A DNA stretch of 64,000 nucleotides from Eustoma russellianum (taxonomy: Eukaryota > Streptophyta > Magnoliopsida > Gentianales > Gentianaceae). Positions 1 through 12,600 of this stretch are shown piece by piece. The translations under genes were made by a program, and so were the position numbers. A model generated the notes under the pieces. It worked only from the letters and a program-made list of their open reading frames with translations. It searched no databases and was not told the origin of the DNA. Each line of letters starts with the position of its first letter. The stretch's first letter is position 1. The stretch lies in NCBI GenBank assembly GCA_036186865.1, contig AP025049.1:23775267-23839266 (forward strand), given 5' to 3'.

Positions 1-487
1 ACTGCCGAAGTTGTGGATGTGCTGGTGGAAATTTTGCTGAAGTACTCAGAGTCATCACTCGTAGCTGAGTCGCTTTGTCAGCAAGAGGGAGGGCATGATC
101 ATACACCTTCTTTGCTTGATATGGAGACCTGTAATCATAAAGTTGTCAGATCATAAATAGAGCTTCTTTTAAGTCTAGTTAAGAGGACGGACCTTGAAGC
201 AACTGGTAAGGTTGCTGTTTTGTGAGCTTGAGTTTACGGGTTCGAACCGCGGAAACAGCCTCTTGCACAAAGCGTTTGGTAAGACTGCATACATCAGATC
301 GCGAAGCGATCCGACTCCTCCACGGACTTTACGTAAACACGGGAGCTTAGTACACCAGGAATGTCATTTGAGCCTGGTTAAAGCAGTTCTTGAGAAGATA
401 GAGACTGAGGAAGACTGTAGTGTTGACATAGGTAAACAGTCAGTTGATGCTTTCTTACATGCAACCTTAATAATTAAAAGAAAATAA
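1..487 (+). pseudogene. decayed 3' end of an unidentified coding sequence, split by a SINE
   Basis: From base 1 an open frame runs 51 codons (hydrophobic/acidic, helix-like, beginning TAEVVDVLVEILLKY) to a TAA at 154-156. If the SINE at 183-366 and one copy of its target duplication are removed, the same frame continues past that TAA (IELLLSLVKAVLEK...) to a stop at 485-487. This suggests one ancestral exon that gained a stop and then a SINE. Alternatively the TAA at 154 is the true end of a gene lying to the left and the rest is 3' UTR. I do not recognise the protein family. Confidence 0.4.
183..366 (+). mobile_element. Au-like SINE, copy 1
   Basis: tRNA-derived SINE. A B-box-like stretch (GGGTTCGAACC) is followed by the Au-family body (GCGGAAACAGCCTCTTGCA, then AAGACTGCATACATCAGATC and a GGGAGCTTAGTACACC 3' part). 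It is flanked by imperfect 15-bp target duplications at 168-182 and 367-381. The Au family is widespread in angiosperms. The element interrupts the coding-like sequence around it. Confidence 0.85.
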
Positions 488-775
488 AAGGAAAAAAGAT
501 CCCAATATTTGGGCATTAAAAACTTTCATTCTACATGAAATCTACCAACTAACATGTGCAGCATATGATATGTTAATTTCATTTGTGGACATGTTGACAA
601 GTATATGTTGTATGTGTTTGTGTGTGTTGTCTTTTTTAGCCTTAATGAAGTATTTAGAGTTAGTCAAAATCATTACTGTGACCTAGTCATAGCAAACCAA
701 ATATTCACCCGTGAACAAAACAAGTGGCAGTTATACAATTTCTTGAGAGAAGCTCACAAGTCATAATACAAAATT

Positions 776-1071
776 ACTTCATATTCTATTCTATGGCTGA
801 TGAAAAATGTTGCAGCCATGATGTAATAAATTGATTAGCAGTGAAAAAAATCTTTCAGATGCAACCTGAGAACACGTTAAACAATGTCAGAAAAGACAGC
901 ACCACAACTAATCTTTTTCAATGACTTCATATTCTATTCTATGTCTTATTAAAAAATGTTGTAGTCATGATGTAGCAAATTGTTTAGCAGTGGAGAAATC
1001 CTTCAGGGGCGACCTGAGAACACGTTAAACAATGCCGGAAAAACGAGCAACACGGCTCATCTTCTTTCAAA
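776..1071. repeat. 148-bp tandem duplication
   Basis: Two diverged direct copies, 776-923 and 924-1071. Both start ACTTCATATTCTATTCTATG and both contain ACCTGAGAACACGTTAAACA near the end. They lie about 2 kb upstream of the dehydrogenase start. No coding potential was seen, and the stretch from 488 to 1500 holds nothing else I recognise. Confidence 0.85.
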
Positions 1072-1518
1072 AACAGCATGCCAAATGTATTCTCATGTCG
1101 CTCCTGGTGGACCTTTCCGCTTTCAGATTTCATGTTTTCCTCCTTGACATTTTGGTAAAAAGGCTAAACAACAAGGGAGGAGAGAATAAGATAATTTGGT
1201 TGAGATTGGGAGTGAATTATATGATTGATTTTCGGGTGTTTATATAAGGAAAGTCAGTGTACTGCAGACATGATGTACTTGATTGCAAATAAATTGAGTA
1301 GAAGTGTTAGCTAGTACAACTTGGTCTTTGTACTCCTCTTTTAAGTGGCTGTAACTAAAGTCTTGTAGTACAGGAAGTCTTATTTTAAGATGGGAGTTGT
1401 ACTACATGGTGCTCGAGTACTAACTCTTTCTGGATGGATCTCTAGCTCCAATTATCATCACAATCTGTGATCTGTGGTGACAAATCCATAAATTTACTTA
1501 TAAAACTCGTTGAAGACC

Positions 1519-1685
1519 GGATGGGATCTCCTCACCGCGCAGTGACTCATCACACTTTCCACCACGTGACACATGGCAGCAGGGAGGGGTGGTGAGGCTG
1601 GATGAGGGCTCACCACCCCTCCCTGCTGCCATGTGTCGCGCGGTGACGCACGCGGTGAGGGAGGATGGGTGAGGGGATCTGAACC
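1519..1685. mobile_element. foldback MITE, probably Mutator-type
   Basis: The core is a perfect 29-bp inverted repeat (1568-1596 and 1609-1637) around a 12-nt loop. Outer ends are also inverted, GGATGGGATCTCCTCACC against the complement of the right end (about 14 of 18 match). It is flanked by 11-bp near-identical direct repeats (1508-1518 and 1686-1696, one mismatch). A 9-11 bp target duplication with long inverted repeats fits a Mutator-derived MITE. The superfamily call is inferred. Confidence 0.65.
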
Positions 1686-2383
1686 CGTTGACGACCCAAT
1701 CTATGTCGGTAAAATTCAAAATGTAAGACGGTATAGTGGTGTTGAATGAACCGAACAGTTCGCAAACTGTTCGAATTCGATTCGTATTTGATTCGAGTTC
1801 GGTCGTTAATTGAAATTAAAAATAGTTTTACAATGTATTAGTAATAAACAAGTAACGCATCAAAAGTTAAAAATTGAAATTAAATATAGTTTTAATGGCT
1901 ATACACTATATTAAATAACATTTTTTAGAAACATTTGCAAAATTAATCATGAAACTCACATCAACAATTTTCTCACGCTATCATATATGTAGTACTACTA
2001 TCATAATTCTCTATACGTGTCAACATATGATATATTTTATTACAATAAATGTCCTAAGGCAAAAGTTTCCCGAGTATTTGTAGGGAAAGCAAGAAAACAA
2101 TTTTCAAGCCTTTTTTTGATTATGGTGGAGGGACAGCTCTCCCCGCCATCCCTCCCTGCTGGCACCATTGTTGCTGTGTTTTAATGCACCAGCGGTGACC
2201 AATTTGGTTGCATTAATGGCTGAAATTTTGGACGACCGAACAATCGAGCCGTGAAAATAGTTTTTTTTTATAGAAAAAGTGTAAGTTAAGATACATCAAA
2301 TCAAATTACAAAACAATCCGTTACTTTTCAAAGCAAACGCAGATACCGTAAATGTCCTTTAATGGACTGAAAATTTGGTGGAT

Positions 2384-2480
2384 AAGGGTAAAAAGAATAA
2401 TGAATTCAATAATCCTCTTTAATATAACCGACAAGGGAAAAAGAATAATGAATTCAATAGTCCACTTTAATATAACCGCC
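2384..2480. repeat. 49-bp tandem duplication upstream of the dehydrogenase gene
   Basis: Two direct copies, 2384-2432 and 2433-2480, share AAAAAGAATAATGAATTCAA and CTTTAATATAACCG with few differences. They lie about 550 bp upstream of the start codon, in the likely promoter or 5' UTR. Between 1700 and 3017 I see no other supported feature apart from AT-rich DNA and a GC-rich patch near 2120-2205. Confidence 0.8.
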
Positions 2481-3017
2481 TCTTACTTCAGCATTCCAAG
2501 AAAAAGACAAACCATATGATCCAGAAATCTTTTTCCTTTCATCTGAAAAGGGCTTTCATACTACTATTGCTGCGGTTGTTCAACCAAAAGGTCACGAAGC
2601 TTCTGAGGTTGGGTTTGAATTTTTCAGTTTGGGGGTTTTCTTATTTGATTCATAATGGTGAAGGTATCTTGGCTCTTTTTATAGGTATAGAAGTCGAGGG
2701 GAAAATAAATTGCAGTATCATTATTGAAGTACGAGAAATGGGCTGAGTTTGTGATCCATGAAGAAGCAAAAATCGGATTTGATAGGTGTTGTTTAGGTGA
2801 AAACCCCCACCAAGAAAATCGTGAGATTTTGATGTTTTGACAGTGATTTTGTTACCTACAGTTTTTGTTGTTTAGGTGCAGACTGCAAAATCCCATTTGA
2901 TATCTTCATTGAATTTGGTGCAGTTTTTGAGTCAATAACTTCAAATTGGAGGTGGTTGAATTGTACAAGTATTTGTAATAGAGCAGTCCGATTAAAGTTT
3001 TCTTGATTTGGGAGTTT

Positions 3018-3041
3018 ATGAAAAAAAGGAGAAATGGATGA
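3018..3041 (+). promoter_or_regulatory. upstream ORF overlapping the dehydrogenase start codon
   Basis: A 7-codon ORF begins with ATG at 3018 and ends with TGA at 3039-3041, overlapping the main ATG (3034-3036) in another frame. If the transcript starts upstream of 3018, ribosomes using this ATG would finish just past the main start. The main start would then depend on leaky scanning or backward reinitiation. The transcription start is not visible, so a role is inferred. Confidence 0.45.
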
Positions 3042-3694
3042 AAGTGTTGACGGAGTGAATGGCCATTTGCACTTGAATGGATCAATTCAAGGCACAAACG
3101 GTTCAATAGATGAGAAAGTTGACGAGCTTCGTAAACTATTTGGAAAATCAGATGGTGATCCCTTAAGGATTGTTGTAGTTGGAGCAGGGGCTTGGGGGAG
3201 TGTGTTTATAGCAATGCTGCAGGACGCATATGGCAATCTTCGTGATAAAGTTCAGATTAGGATATGGAGAAGAGGGGGAAGGGCTGTAGATAGAACTACT
3301 GCTGAACACTTGTTTGAGGTGATTAATTCTAGGGAGGATGTTCTGAGGAGGTTGATTAGAAGATGTGCTTACTTGAAGTATGTGGAGGGAAGATTGGGTG
3401 ATCGGATTCTATACGCGGATGAGATTTTGAAGGATGGTTTTTGTTTGAATATGATTGATACACCACTTTGTCCATTAAAAGTAGTTACCAACTTGCAGGA
3501 GGCTGTTTGGGATGCCGATATTGTTATCAATGGCTTGCCATCAACAGAAACCCGGCAGGTGTTTGAAGAAATTAGTCGATATTGGAAAGAAAGAATTACT
3601 ATACCTGTGATCATTTCATTGGCAAAGGGGATAGAGGCAGAATTAGGGCCTGAACCACGGATTATTACTCCCACTCAGATGATTAATCGAGCTA
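3034..3694 (+). CDS. GPDHC1: dehydrogenase exon 1
   Basis: Codes residues 1-220 plus the first base of codon 221: variable N-terminus, NAD-binding Rossmann half with GAGAWG, and the SLAKGIE segment. It ends GCTA with a GTAAAT donor at 3695. The frame continues as threonine with exon 2, as expected in the family (MINRA-TG). The start at 3034 is the only in-frame ATG placing the Rossmann motif near residue 50. Confidence 0.93.
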
Positions 3695-6600
3695 GTAAAT
3701 CCTCTAACTTTTATTTAGTTATATATTTTTCTTTCCCTGTTCTATTCAGCCTTGTATACTGCGTTCGATTCCTGTCTTTTTGATGCATTGAAGTTTGGCT
3801 TTCTATCATTTTTATTCTGGATCTCACGGCTATTGAGGGTTAGTTTATAGGTTAAAGGATTGCTTTCTGCAATTGAATCAGGTTAATACTCTCCCTGGAA
3901 TCTAATGGTATCATTAAACGATGATAAACCAAAGTCTTTGACTTGTATTTGGATAGCCATTTAGAAAAGTCTTTTCCTTCTATGTTTGGAAATTGAAGAA
4001 AATACTAAGGGTTGCGAAAGAAATAAGATGGATGGCATGTTGCTTTGGTCCTGGATGAATTTCCTTTATGTGCCGCGAGCTAGTTTCCCATTCTTTGCTT
4101 CTTAGGATATGGAGAGAACTGGCCAGGGGTAACTGTAACCATCATGCGTCAAAATTTTAGTGCATTTGAGAAGTGCCAAACCTTTTCCTGTTGCATGAGA
4201 AATTATTTATCAGCAATGTTCTGTAGTACAGAAATCCTTCTAGAGTACCTTTTTGGAGATATAGAATTTATTTTAGCATTATATTATTGGGGCCACATAG
4301 AGCTGGTCTTGGAGCAACTGGTACAGCTGCTGCTTGTGACCTTGAGGTCACGAGTTTGAGCCGTGAAAACATCCTCTTGCATAAATTGTAGGGTAAGACT
4401 GTGTACATCAGATCATAAAGTGATCCGGACCCTCCTCGGACCCTGCGCAAATGCAGGAGCTTAGTGCACCGAAAACACCCTTTATTATTATTGGTGCCAC
4501 AACATAGTTAGTCAACTCTGTCTTCTTTTATTTCTTTGAAGCTGTCTTCTTTCATTTAATAATGTTACTCTAGGATTCAAGAATCTTGCCCTTCTCCATG
4601 CCTAGCATGTACAGGATGCTTTAATTCAGAAGGCTACCTTTTTAATGTCATCCTGATTGTTTTCCTTGTTGCTACTTGTAAGATTCTTTAGCGCATTCAC
4701 TACACCCCTTGTTTAAGTGATCAAAAGTGTGTTTTCAGAAGGGAAAGGGTTGTGAAATATGCTCTCAGTCTGTTGGTGATGATTTTATTTGCAATTTAAA
4801 TCTTACATGATCTATGCTTCTAAAAGTCTTTTGACGACCTTTGTTCGTGTGACACTCTTAATAGTTATCTGCGTTTGGTTACGGTCCAGCTTTCTTAATA
4901 GCTGTACTCTTGTTTCACTATTGGCGTGAGTTCTGCTTTGAACCTTTTCTTGGAAGATTTGAGTGTTTCCACATGAATGCCTCCGATGAGAAACATGCTT
5001 CGTGGATATGAATATGAAAGAACTGTGGAGGTGAAGTCGTGTATTAGTTACTGTGTTCTCTTTCACTCTTCAATTTATCCTTATTTTTTCTTTTCAAGCT
5101 TGGTTGCTTCATCTTATTGAACTCAATATTTTACAGCTGGAATTTCGATTGAGAACATACTTTATCTTGGAGGGCCTAATATTGCATCAGAAATTTATAA
5201 TATGGAATATGCTAATGCCCGTATCTGTGGAGCTGAGAAGTGGAGGAAATCACTGGCATCTTTTCTGAGACGGCCTCATTTTATTGTCTGGGACAACGGT
5301 GATCTTGTAACCCATGAAGTTATGGGTGGTCTGAAGAATGTATATGCTATTGGAGCTGGTAATACTCTGATACACTCTTCTCTCTCCCGCTCTTTCTCCT
5401 CCCTCCTTTTCTTTTTTGTTGCTGACTAAGAACCAGTCAATGCGTGCAAGTATGATCAAATTTTTGTTGAATCGCCATTAATTTATGTCTATACCAAATG
5501 ACCTGAAGTTAGAACAGAGAGAGGCAGAAGTCCACTTTCTTATATATCTATTCTTTTAGAATATTTTTGACATTTAATTAAGATCAGTATAATATATAAG
5601 TGAGAATTTTAGGTACTTAGACCAGAATCACGGTTGAGATAGATATGATATTTTTAAAGGTGGCGTATTTTAAAGGCGCATATTATGCATCAGGTATTAG
5701 GAGACACACAAAGAGGGTATGATTTAGTGTACGACTCAAAAAAAAAAAAAATCGTAAGAGAAATGATTGATCCATAGAACTGATCCCAGATAGTGGACAA
5801 AAGATTTGAGTGTTATTGTTGTAATTAAATTGTCTGAATGTTGGAAAGATAGTACAGGACAGACCTAGTATTCGTTTAAATAGACTGTGGTACACTGCAT
5901 GTTGAACTCATTGCTTCTCTGAACTTTTTGGGTGTGGGTCTTTTGTCGAAACGGAAAGGTTTTTCTTTTTTTTTATTGTTCTTGTGAACGGTAGAATCAT
6001 TACATATAGTATGCCTTGCCCCGCATATTTTTTTGGCTTACGCTCCTTAGTCTTTATTTCCTACGTCACTTTTTGGATAATGTTTGTTACAAAGTTTGCT
6101 ATTTTGTTTTCCTTTTGCCAAAAGAAAACAAAGAAGCTTCTGACTTGGCCTAATTGTTTGTTCTTCCGCATGTTCCGGATCTAAAAGTTACCTTGTCCAT
6201 CCTTGCTGCATGTGTATTTTGCAAATAAAAACTTACTGCATCCACCCAATGACGTTGAGCTGATAAATTCCTAACCATTGGGCAGTGCACTGGCAGTCAA
6301 AGTGTATACAGGATACGGCATGATGCTTAGAAAAGGCCATAATGAGATTTATGGCTGTTTCTGAGCATCTTATGCCAACAAGGCAGGTGTTGCCTGCGTT
6401 GGATGCTCTTTACCCTCGCGATGATGGCTCTGTTGTCTTGGGGAGCGTTGAAGCTTGCTTCTTCTCCAGAGTTTTCTTGGTCATCAATACGACCTGTCCT
6501 TAATAGAACCGATCTGATTCTCTGAACAATTGGAATTTCGTACTTCTGTCGGATTCTCCCTATCTTCTGATCAAGCTTGTGTAGGTAGATGTTGCTTGGT

Positions 6601-9600
6601 AGGACCGATAGTAATACACTGTGTGGGACGGAGTAAGGCCCCTTCTCACCTCCTACGAGTCGTCCGGCGTAAAAGACTTTCTGAAGAGCTGGTTTGGATG
6701 TGAATATACAATTGCAATAATCATCATTATTCCAATAAGCGACGTCTTTCAATTTCCAATGGAGTTAAGAACACACTCTTCCTTGACTTTAGAATGTGAT
6801 GGAATAAAGCAAAATGACTCACTAAATTGGCTACATTCTTATATTGTGAAGTAGTAGTTGATCGACACAGCTTGACGCAATTTTCATTATTGGTCATCGG
6901 GAAACAACCTCTGTGCGTTTTTAACACATTGGTATGGTTGCGTAATTCGACCCCCCATACCGGGCGATAGGCGGAAGCCTCTAAGGCAGTAAGGTAATAT
7001 TGTTGTTGTTGTATTCCAATAAGAGACGTATCCTAAGAGGGAAGTAGCTTCCTTGGGCGCTCATCTTTTTTTTTTTCTGATTTTTTTAGGCAGAAACATC
7101 TCTAGGGGCATAGGTGGTACCCATAACCTAGACATGGTGACGGTATTAAAGGTCGGATAGCACCAAGTGTTATCTCTTCGGACCATGGCTTCAGTTGTTC
7201 AGAAATTGTTCACACTAGTTAACTTTAGCTACTTAGGCTTGTACTTATTTGTTAGTCCAATAATCTTTTTTCTTTTCTTATGTGGGACGGAGAATCTTAC
7301 TTATGTTAAAAAGAGGACGACAAGGGAAGTTGTTTTAGGGCTATATATAAATATTTGAAGAATTATTATGCATCAAAGGATTGCCTCTTATAGAGGCTGT
7401 TAACAAGAGCCTCAAGTGGCTCTATCCTGCCAAGGGCTAGAAAGCCCCAACGGTTATAGTGCTTCTAACGGCCATATTGCCTAAGCCATTAAACCAGTGA
7501 GTTTTCCAAGTGTATAAAGCCTATACAAGCATATTTCTATTATGTGTGTATATATATGTGAACTATTTATACAGTGTGTACGTATATGTGTATTATACTT
7601 TGTATTTATACACTTTCAGGTATGTATTTCTGTAGTCTCCAAGCTTTGTTGTATATATTGATACAACCAAACTTGAACAATAAAATCTGAAAAAATCATG
7701 GTTGAGACGTGCTTGGTCAAGATATCAGCTATTTGATCTTTAGAGGAAACATGCTCAATTCTGATAACTTTGTCTTTAATATTCTCTCTAATGAAAATGT
7801 CTATCTATTTCAACATTCTTTGATCTGTCATGTTGAACAGGTGCAGATATATTGTCACAGAACACTTGAATTGGCAGAGAACTTCTTTGTCCAAGGTCTT
7901 CAAGTACTCTCTTAAATCCGTTTCTGCATTGCTCTTAGAAACATCGGGTTGTTCTTGCTTTTTCAGGTCACCAGAGTGCCCCATAAATATGTATTACATC
8001 ATGTTGTTGACCTCATGTTTGTCCTTGAGCCAGCCCAATCAGAATCAGCAAAGACAAAAATAGTTCTGTTTGTGTTCTTTCTAAAATATAGATGTTGTCC
8101 CGGTGCATTCATTCTTAAAGTACTTAATTATCCTTAAAGCAGCTTGCAGATGTTAATTAATAGGATCATGCATAAATTGACTAACAAAGCTTACAACATA
8201 ACAGATTTCAAGTTTGGTGTAAGATAAATACATTAGTTTATCAACAAGCTTCTGATATCTTAGTCTGTCGGTAGGGGTAGTATCCCTTAACGCCCTAGAT
8301 TTATGTCCAGGTTCAATTGGAGTGCTTGCTAGCAGTCTAACATTCCAGTTTCATTAAGTAAGTCTAGGATGTATTTTCTTTGTGAGGTATACACCTTCTG
8401 TGTTTCTAGATATTTCCGTGCCTAGGAAGTATCTCATGTTACCTAGACCTTTCATTTCAAATTCTTAGATAGTTGAGCTTTGATTTACTAACATTTTAGA
8501 GTATCATCCCCTGTTATAATTATGTCATCTACATACACAATTAAAACAATAAGTTTTCCCTTTACAGATGTCCTAGTAAATAGTGTATGATCACTATGGC
8601 TCTGAATGAATTTATGTTCCTTAACAGTTTTGGTTAACTTCTTAAACTATTCTCTTGGTGAGTGCTTTGAGCCATATAAAGATCTCTTACGTCTGTATAT
8701 TTTATCTGTATTTGTTTGTTTAGCGAATCTTGGTGTAATACACATGTATACTTCTTCTTATAGATCCTTATTTGAAAATGCATATTTAACACCAAGCTGG
8801 TGCTGTTCCCAATCTAAATTAATTGGTATTGAAAAAATTATTCTTGCTGTTTTTGATTTAGTCACAGGCAAAAAAGTTTCTCGATAATCAATGCCATAAA
8901 TTTGTGTAAATCTTTTTACCACTAGTCTGGCTTCATATCCATTTGCAGTGTCGTCATTATTGTATTTGATTTTAAATGCCCATTTACATTTTACTGGTTT
9001 AACTTTAATATCACAGGTACAACTTCGCAGGTTTGATTTTTGGTTAAGGCTCTCATTTCCTCATAACTGCATCCTTTCATTTAGGTATACTCATTTGCTC
9101 ATGTATATCTTTAGGTACTATCATAGTATTTAGTGAACATGTTAAATGCCTTAATATCTAGGTTCAATCTACTTTGTCGGGCATTTGGTACACTCTGTTG
9201 TCCCTTACTGCTATGGGCCTCTCATCTATTTCATGGGCATAGATTGCAAGACCCTCTTCTATTTAATCTCTCCCTTCAATATTAGGCTGTGTATTTATCC
9301 TTGTATATACTTGGGTAATAGGTGACCGAATCAAAAGGCTCTTTGTCTGTATTCTTAGAGGATTCTCTAGGAATTACACCATTAAGACTTCCATAATCCC
9401 CTAAATTTAGAGGAGAAGTTCTCATCATATCTATTATACTCCAAATATCTTTCTGTGCTGATGTTACCTCATTAGTTCTGCTGCAGTTATCATAAAATGG
9501 ATGTTGTCCATTAAATGTGACATCAAAAGTAACAAACATCTTCCTCCTATTAGTACAGTAACACTTACAGCCTTTCTGGGGGATCCAGAATACCTTATAA

Positions 9601-12600
9601 AAATACATTTAACAGACCTTGGGTCTAATTTTTCTCTTGAATGAGACTGTACATCCACATATACAACACATCCAAAGAGTTTAAAAGATAATTCTAATAG
9701 AAGATTAGTGTATTGAAAACAATTAATAAAATTTTCCTAGGGGTCCTAAATGACGGATCCTAGAGGACATGCTGTTAGTCAAATATGTTGCTGTTAGCAC
9801 AGCTTCACCCCAATAAAATTAAGTACTTTCATTGAAAATATTATGATCTTAGTTACCTCAAGCAAGTGTCAGTTTTTTTCTTTTAGCAAATACCATTTTG
9901 TTGGAGTGTGTCATGTTTGATGATAGATAACATTTTCTTTCATTAACTATTGAATTGATTCTTTTAAATACTCTATTCCATTATCTGATCTCAGTGTCTT
10001 AATAGTATAACCAAACTTATTTTTAATCAAATGAAGTAATTCCTGAAAGTATGGCCTACTCCAGATAGAGATGTTTGTTATGAGTCGCGGCAAAGATGAT
10101 TACCTATATGGTAACATGCATATATCCTCAACAAGAGATCCTCAGTTTCGACAATGGAAGACAGAAAATGCTATGAGAATGTCTTGGTTAATTAGCTCCA
10201 TGACCCCTGAGATTGGTAACAACTTTATCCTCTATGCTACTGCTGCTGATATTTGGTAGGCAGCCAAGGAATTGTATTCTTAAACGAATAACGTTCTTGA
10301 GATATATGAACTAGAAACCCAAATTACTGAGATTAAGCTAGGTGATCAACATGTGAGTATCTATACTCTCAACTTACTCTACTATGGCAGCAGATTGATA
10401 CTTATGGGACTCATAACTGGGGCTTACCAGCTGATGCGATTGCATTTAAAAAGTTTATTGAAACCAAAAGGATCTTTAGGTTTCTACAAGGTCTTCATAA
10501 AGACTTGACTCTGTACGTAGCCGATTACTGGGCATGAAACCATTTCCCATCTTAAACTCTGTATTTTCAGAAGTTAGACTAGAGGAATCTCGTATCAAAG
10601 TTATGATGGGAGGTTCAACTCTTGCTACTGATGGTTCCGCTCTTGCTGTTCAAGTTCCAACTAATGAAAACACAAATGCTGCTGCTTTGGATGTTTATAG
10701 AGCTCCTACTCAGGGTGGAAGACCTTACTGTAAATTCTGTAATCGTTTTGGACATTCGTTTGATAATTGTTATAGTAGGCCTGATGCAAAGGTTCAACGA
10801 CCAGCCTCCAGGTTTTTTTGGCAGTAACTGGAGGCATAGCAATTTCTCAAATTGGAAACCACCAACTAATGATAACTAGAGGAGCAACAAGTCTCAGTGG
10901 TCAATGGCTCACATGGTGAATCAAATGAACACCGAGCTGCATGTTCAGCCTGATGATCAGTCTGGACAGGGGACTAGTCCTCCTATTCAACAACAACTAG
11001 ATGCTATATTTAAAATGCTTGGACAACAACAACTTGAAAAGGCATCCACTCAATCTGAGGCTTCTACTGTCTCTGTTGCTACAATGGCTCAAGCAGGTAA
11101 CTTTGACACATCTGCTCGTATAGCATGGATTGTTGACTCTAGTGCATTTGATCATATGACTCATAAGAAGCATATACTTGTTTATTATGAATGTTTTTCT
11201 ACACCTAAATATGTTCAGGTTGCTACTGGTTTTAAAGTTCATATTCTGGGAAAAGGGACTGTTATTCTCAGTAATAAAGTTAAATTACTTAATGTTCTTT
11301 ATATTCCTAATCTGAATTTTAACTTCATCTCTATTAGAAAGTTCACTATGGACAATATGTGTATTTCCTCCTTCTCACCCTCTGATGTTCTATTTCAGGG
11401 GGCATCTGTAGGGAGAAGATTTGCAATGCTAGAGTCCACAATGGTCTCTATCTTTTGGAAAAAGTATTAGGATGAAGTAACCTGTGTTGTGTTGCTAAGT
11501 CTACTGAGGGTGCTCCTAGTAGTTCTTCTAGGGATTATCTTTTGTTGTGGCATAATAGACTAGGCCATTCTAGTTTTTTGTATCAAAAGAAAATTATGCC
11601 TAAGCTCTTCCTCAATGTTGATCCAGCACGTATTAGCTGTGAATTTTGTGAATGAGCCAAACAAGCTAGGGCTATTTATCCTGCAAAGATGTATGCTCCT
11701 TCTCAAGCTTTCAATTTAATACATTCTGACATTTGGGGTCCATCCAAGGTAAGTAATATCAATGGTACAAGATGGTTTATTTCTTTTGTTGATGATCACA
11801 CCAGAACTACTTGGGTATTCCTTATGAAGTATAAGTTTGATGCTGGAAAAATAATACAGAATTTCATTACATTTATTCAAACACAGTTTAATACTACTGT
11901 AAAAATTATAAGATCTGATTACGGTCTTGAATATCTGGACAGAAGTGTTCAAAGCTTCCTTACTAGTCTGGGTATTCATCATCGAACTGCCTGCACTTAC
12001 ACACCCCAGCAAAATGGGGTGGCTGAAAGAAAAAATAGTCATTTGGTTGAAGTTACTAGGGCTATTATGTTTACTAAACATGTTCCTAAATTTTATTGGG
12101 GAGAGGCTGTGTTAACTGCTACATATCTTATTAATAGATTACCCTCTAGAGTTCTGTCTTTTCAAACTCCTATTGATATGCTTAAACTATGTTATCCTCT
12201 TTCTCATCTAATCTGTATGTTACCTGTTAAAGTATTTGGAAGCATTGTATATGTTCATCTGCCTTCTCACATGAGAGGGAAATTAGAAAGCAGGGCTGTT
12301 AAATGTATTTTTATTGGTTATTCAAATATCCAAAAAGGTTACAAGTGTTATTGACCTCATTCTGAAAAGGTTTATACAACTTTGAGTGTAAAAATTGATG
12401 AAAATAATGCTTTCTATGATAAACTGGCTAACTCTACATTATCTTCTAATCATCATGATTTCTGGAGCATTGTTGATATTGCATCTGGTTCTAACTCTTC
12501 AACCGAGTGCCCAACTGTTAGGGTACCTGTATCTATGGATAGTGTTACAGGTTCTAGGGAAGAAGTTCAGCAGCCTAGGGGAAGTCATCAGACTGTCAGA

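Noticed and set aside
1498..1719. Minus-strand open frame across the foldback MITE
   Set aside because: Produced by the GC-rich inverted repeat; no protein-like composition.
2110..2260. GC-rich patch sharing CCCTCCCTGCTGG with the 1519-1685 foldback
   Set aside because: Similarity is short and no inverted ends or target duplication could be defined.
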